The notes under the pieces: model-generated
Database searches by the model: none
What the model was told of the DNA's origin: nothing
What the model saw: the letters and a program-made list of their open reading frames with translations, nothing else
In this document: piece after piece, positions 62,826 through 64,000 of the stretch
Layout of the letters: every line of letters begins with the position of its first letter
How positions within the stretch are numbered: the stretch's first letter is position 1
Assembly (NCBI RefSeq): GCF_014201415.1
Contig: NZ_JACHEH010000008.1
Location: 43,655-107,654 of the forward strand
Source of the DNA: Chelatococcus composti
GTDB lineage: Bacteria; Pseudomonadota; Alphaproteobacteria; Rhizobiales; Beijerinckiaceae
Reading direction: 5' to 3'
Length of the DNA stretch: 64,000 bases
Position numbers and translations under genes: made by a program

Positions 62826-63824
62826 TTACTTCACAAGCCAGCCCTCGGCGGTGATGACCGCGCGGCCCTCATCTTCGTTGTTCTTGATGAAGGTATGCAG
62901 ATCCTCGCCGACAAAGAAGCGGTTCGACTGCGACGTGCGCGTGATGTACTCCTGCCACTCGGGCTTCTCGCGCACCTGCTTCAGCAGCTCGACGTAGAAG
63001 TCGACGGCATCCTGGCTCACGCCGCCCGGCAGGAAGACCGTGCGCGGCATCTGATAGTGCTCGATCGGGATGCCGGCTTCCTTGCAGGTCGGGATGTCAG
63101 CCCAGCCCTTGCCGTCCACCACCGGCTCGCCCTTGGCCATGCGCTCGGGCGCGAAGACGCAAAGCGGACGCACGCCGCCGGCCTTCCACTGGCCGATATT
63201 CTCGGAGGGGTTGTTCGTGTTGGCGTCGACGTGGCCGCCGGCAAGCTGGGTCGCCGCCTCGCCACCGCTCTTGAAGGGCACGTAGATGACCTTGATGCCA
63301 GCGGCGCGCTCGATCTGCTTGACGAGGATGTGGTCCGTATCCTTCGACTGGCTGCCGCCGATCTTGATCTTGCCAGGTTCGGCCTTGGCCGCCTCGATGA
63401 AACTCTTGGCATCCTGGTACGGCGAGTCGCCCGTCACCCAGAGGAGGAACTCGTCGACGGCCATCACGGCGACGGGGGTCAGGTCCTCGGGCTTGTAGGC
63501 GAGCTTGGCGACGAGGGGCAGCAGCCACTCGTTGTTGGTGCCGAAGATGACCTTGTGCGGCTCGCCCTCGGCGGTCTTGCCGTAGACGAAGCCTTCGGCG
63601 CCGCTGCCGCCACCCTTGTTGACGACGACGATCGGCTGGTCGAGCAGGTTGTATTTGGTGATGATGGACTGCACGGTGCGGGCGAACTGGTCCGTGCCGC
63701 CGCCGGGGCCGGACGAGACCACGAACTCGACGGGTTTCGTCGGCTTCCAGGCGGCCTCGGCCGCAGAAATGCCAAGCGCCGCGACGAGGGCCGTCGCAGC
63801 CGTCAGCGCCTTTTTCATCAGCAT
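62826..63824 (-). CDS. tctC: Tripartite tricarboxylate transporter substrate-binding protein TctC (Bug family)
   Basis: The 332-residue periplasmic protein has a signal peptide (MLMKKALTAATALVAALGISAAEA). It then has KPTKPVEFVVSSGPGGGTDQFARTVQ, the Bug-family opening, and an IKIGGSQSKDTDHILVKQIERAAGIKVIYVPFKSGGEAATQLAGGHVD block. AGGAGG lies five bases before the first ATG; a second ATG two codons on is possible. Bug proteins bind carboxylates, aromatic acids or amino acids. Here an acid sugar would fit the PdxA-like gene just upstream. Confidence 0.93.
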   Translation of the reverse strand: MLMKKALTAATALVAALGISAAEAAWKPTKPVEFVVSSGPGGGTDQFARTVQSIITKYNLLDQPIVVVNKGGGSGAEGFVYGKTAEGEPHKVIFGTNNEWLLPLVAKLAYKPEDLTPVAVMAVDEFLLWVTGDSPYQDAKSFIEAAKAEPGKIKIGGSQSKDTDHILVKQIERAAGIKVIYVPFKSGGEAATQLAGGHVDANTNNPSENIGQWKAGGVRPLCVFAPERMAKGEPVVDGKGWADIPTCKEAGIPIEHYQMPRTVFLPGGVSQDAVDFYVELLKQVREKPEWQEYITRTSQSNRFFVGEDLHTFIKNNEDEGRAVITAEGWLVK

Positions 63825-63874
63825 CGTTTCCTCCTGACTTTCTCTCGAGGGGCCGCCGCAGATCCGGCGGGTGT

Positions 63875-64000
63875 TCAGCTGGCCGCCTTCATCGCCCCGT
63901 CATTGGCCTCCTTGAGGCGTTTGCGAGCGATTTTTGCGGCGAGTTCGAAGGCGGCGCGTGTGGCACCGATGTTTGCGATGCCTTTTCCAGCGATGTCGTA
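63875..64000 (-). CDS. C-terminal end of a PdxA-like 4-hydroxythreonine-4-phosphate dehydrogenase family protein (partial)
   Basis: Only the last 41 codons are in the window. They read YDIAGKGIANIGATRAAFELAAKIARKRL..., which resembles the FDIAGKGIA end of PdxA and of PdxA2, the D-threonate/erythronate-4-phosphate dehydrogenase. The stop is 51 bases before tctC, so the gene probably belongs to the tct operon. PdxA2 is known to work with DUF1537 kinases on tetronates. The assignment rests on a short stretch. Confidence 0.55.
   Translation of the reverse strand, partial: YDIAGKGIANIGATRAAFELAAKIARKRLKEANDGAMKAAS

Overview
The window looks like the chromosome of a high-GC alphaproteobacterium of the Hyphomicrobiales (Rhizobiales) type. 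Pointers are a 5-aminolevulinate synthase (the C4 route to heme), Irr-type iron control elements before a bacterioferritin pair, a DUF2948-hisD-UPF0262-phosphatase cluster, a BA14K protein, a PdhS/PleC-type histidine kinase, phasins, and a tRNA-His with A73 and a G1:U72 pair. I cannot name the genus. No insertion sequence, prophage or CRISPR array is visible.

1-12,289 is one long minus-strand run. Read 5' to 3' it encodes a COG4091 oxidoreductase, E1-alpha, E1-beta and E2 of a thiamine-dependent dehydrogenase complex, a ferric-type ABC importer (binding protein, permease, ATPase), a metallo-beta-lactamase-fold hydrolase, SurE phosphatase and a Na/Pi cotransporter. Facing away from it, 12,474-18,149 holds a SorC-family regulator, GutM, the three glucitol-type PTS subunits and an HPr-Enzyme I fusion. 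It converges on a minus-strand galactitol-type PTS (18,248-20,520), which has its own divergent SorC-family regulator. No polyol-phosphate dehydrogenase is present, so the COG4091 enzyme and the dehydrogenase complex are the nearest candidates for the catabolic steps.

21,857-28,507 is a second ferric-type ABC importer under a divergent LacI regulator with two matching operators, ending in an inositol-monophosphatase-family gene. Both ferric-type importers therefore sit with phosphatases, which suggests organophosphate rather than iron uptake.

28,513-43,746 is mixed: a DUF4239 membrane protein, a frameshifted RTX-type calcium-binding protein in an AT-rich patch, tRNA-Thr, hemA, murA, the hisD cluster, terC with a structured leader RNA, a LysR regulator, an outer-membrane protein, and a bacterioferritin-associated ferredoxin plus bacterioferritin, each preceded by an iron-control-element-like site.

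43,801-58,210 carries an acyl-CoA synthetase-GNAT fusion, an acyl-CoA dehydrogenase, a large PAS histidine kinase, two phasins, tRNA-His, a diguanylate cyclase, Ada, a glutathione transferase and a BA14K protein. 58,234-64,000 is an acid-sugar or carboxylate module: a GntR/FCD regulator, a second COG4091 oxidoreductase, a tripartite tricarboxylate transporter (TctABC), and the C-terminal end of a PdxA-like dehydrogenase running off the window.
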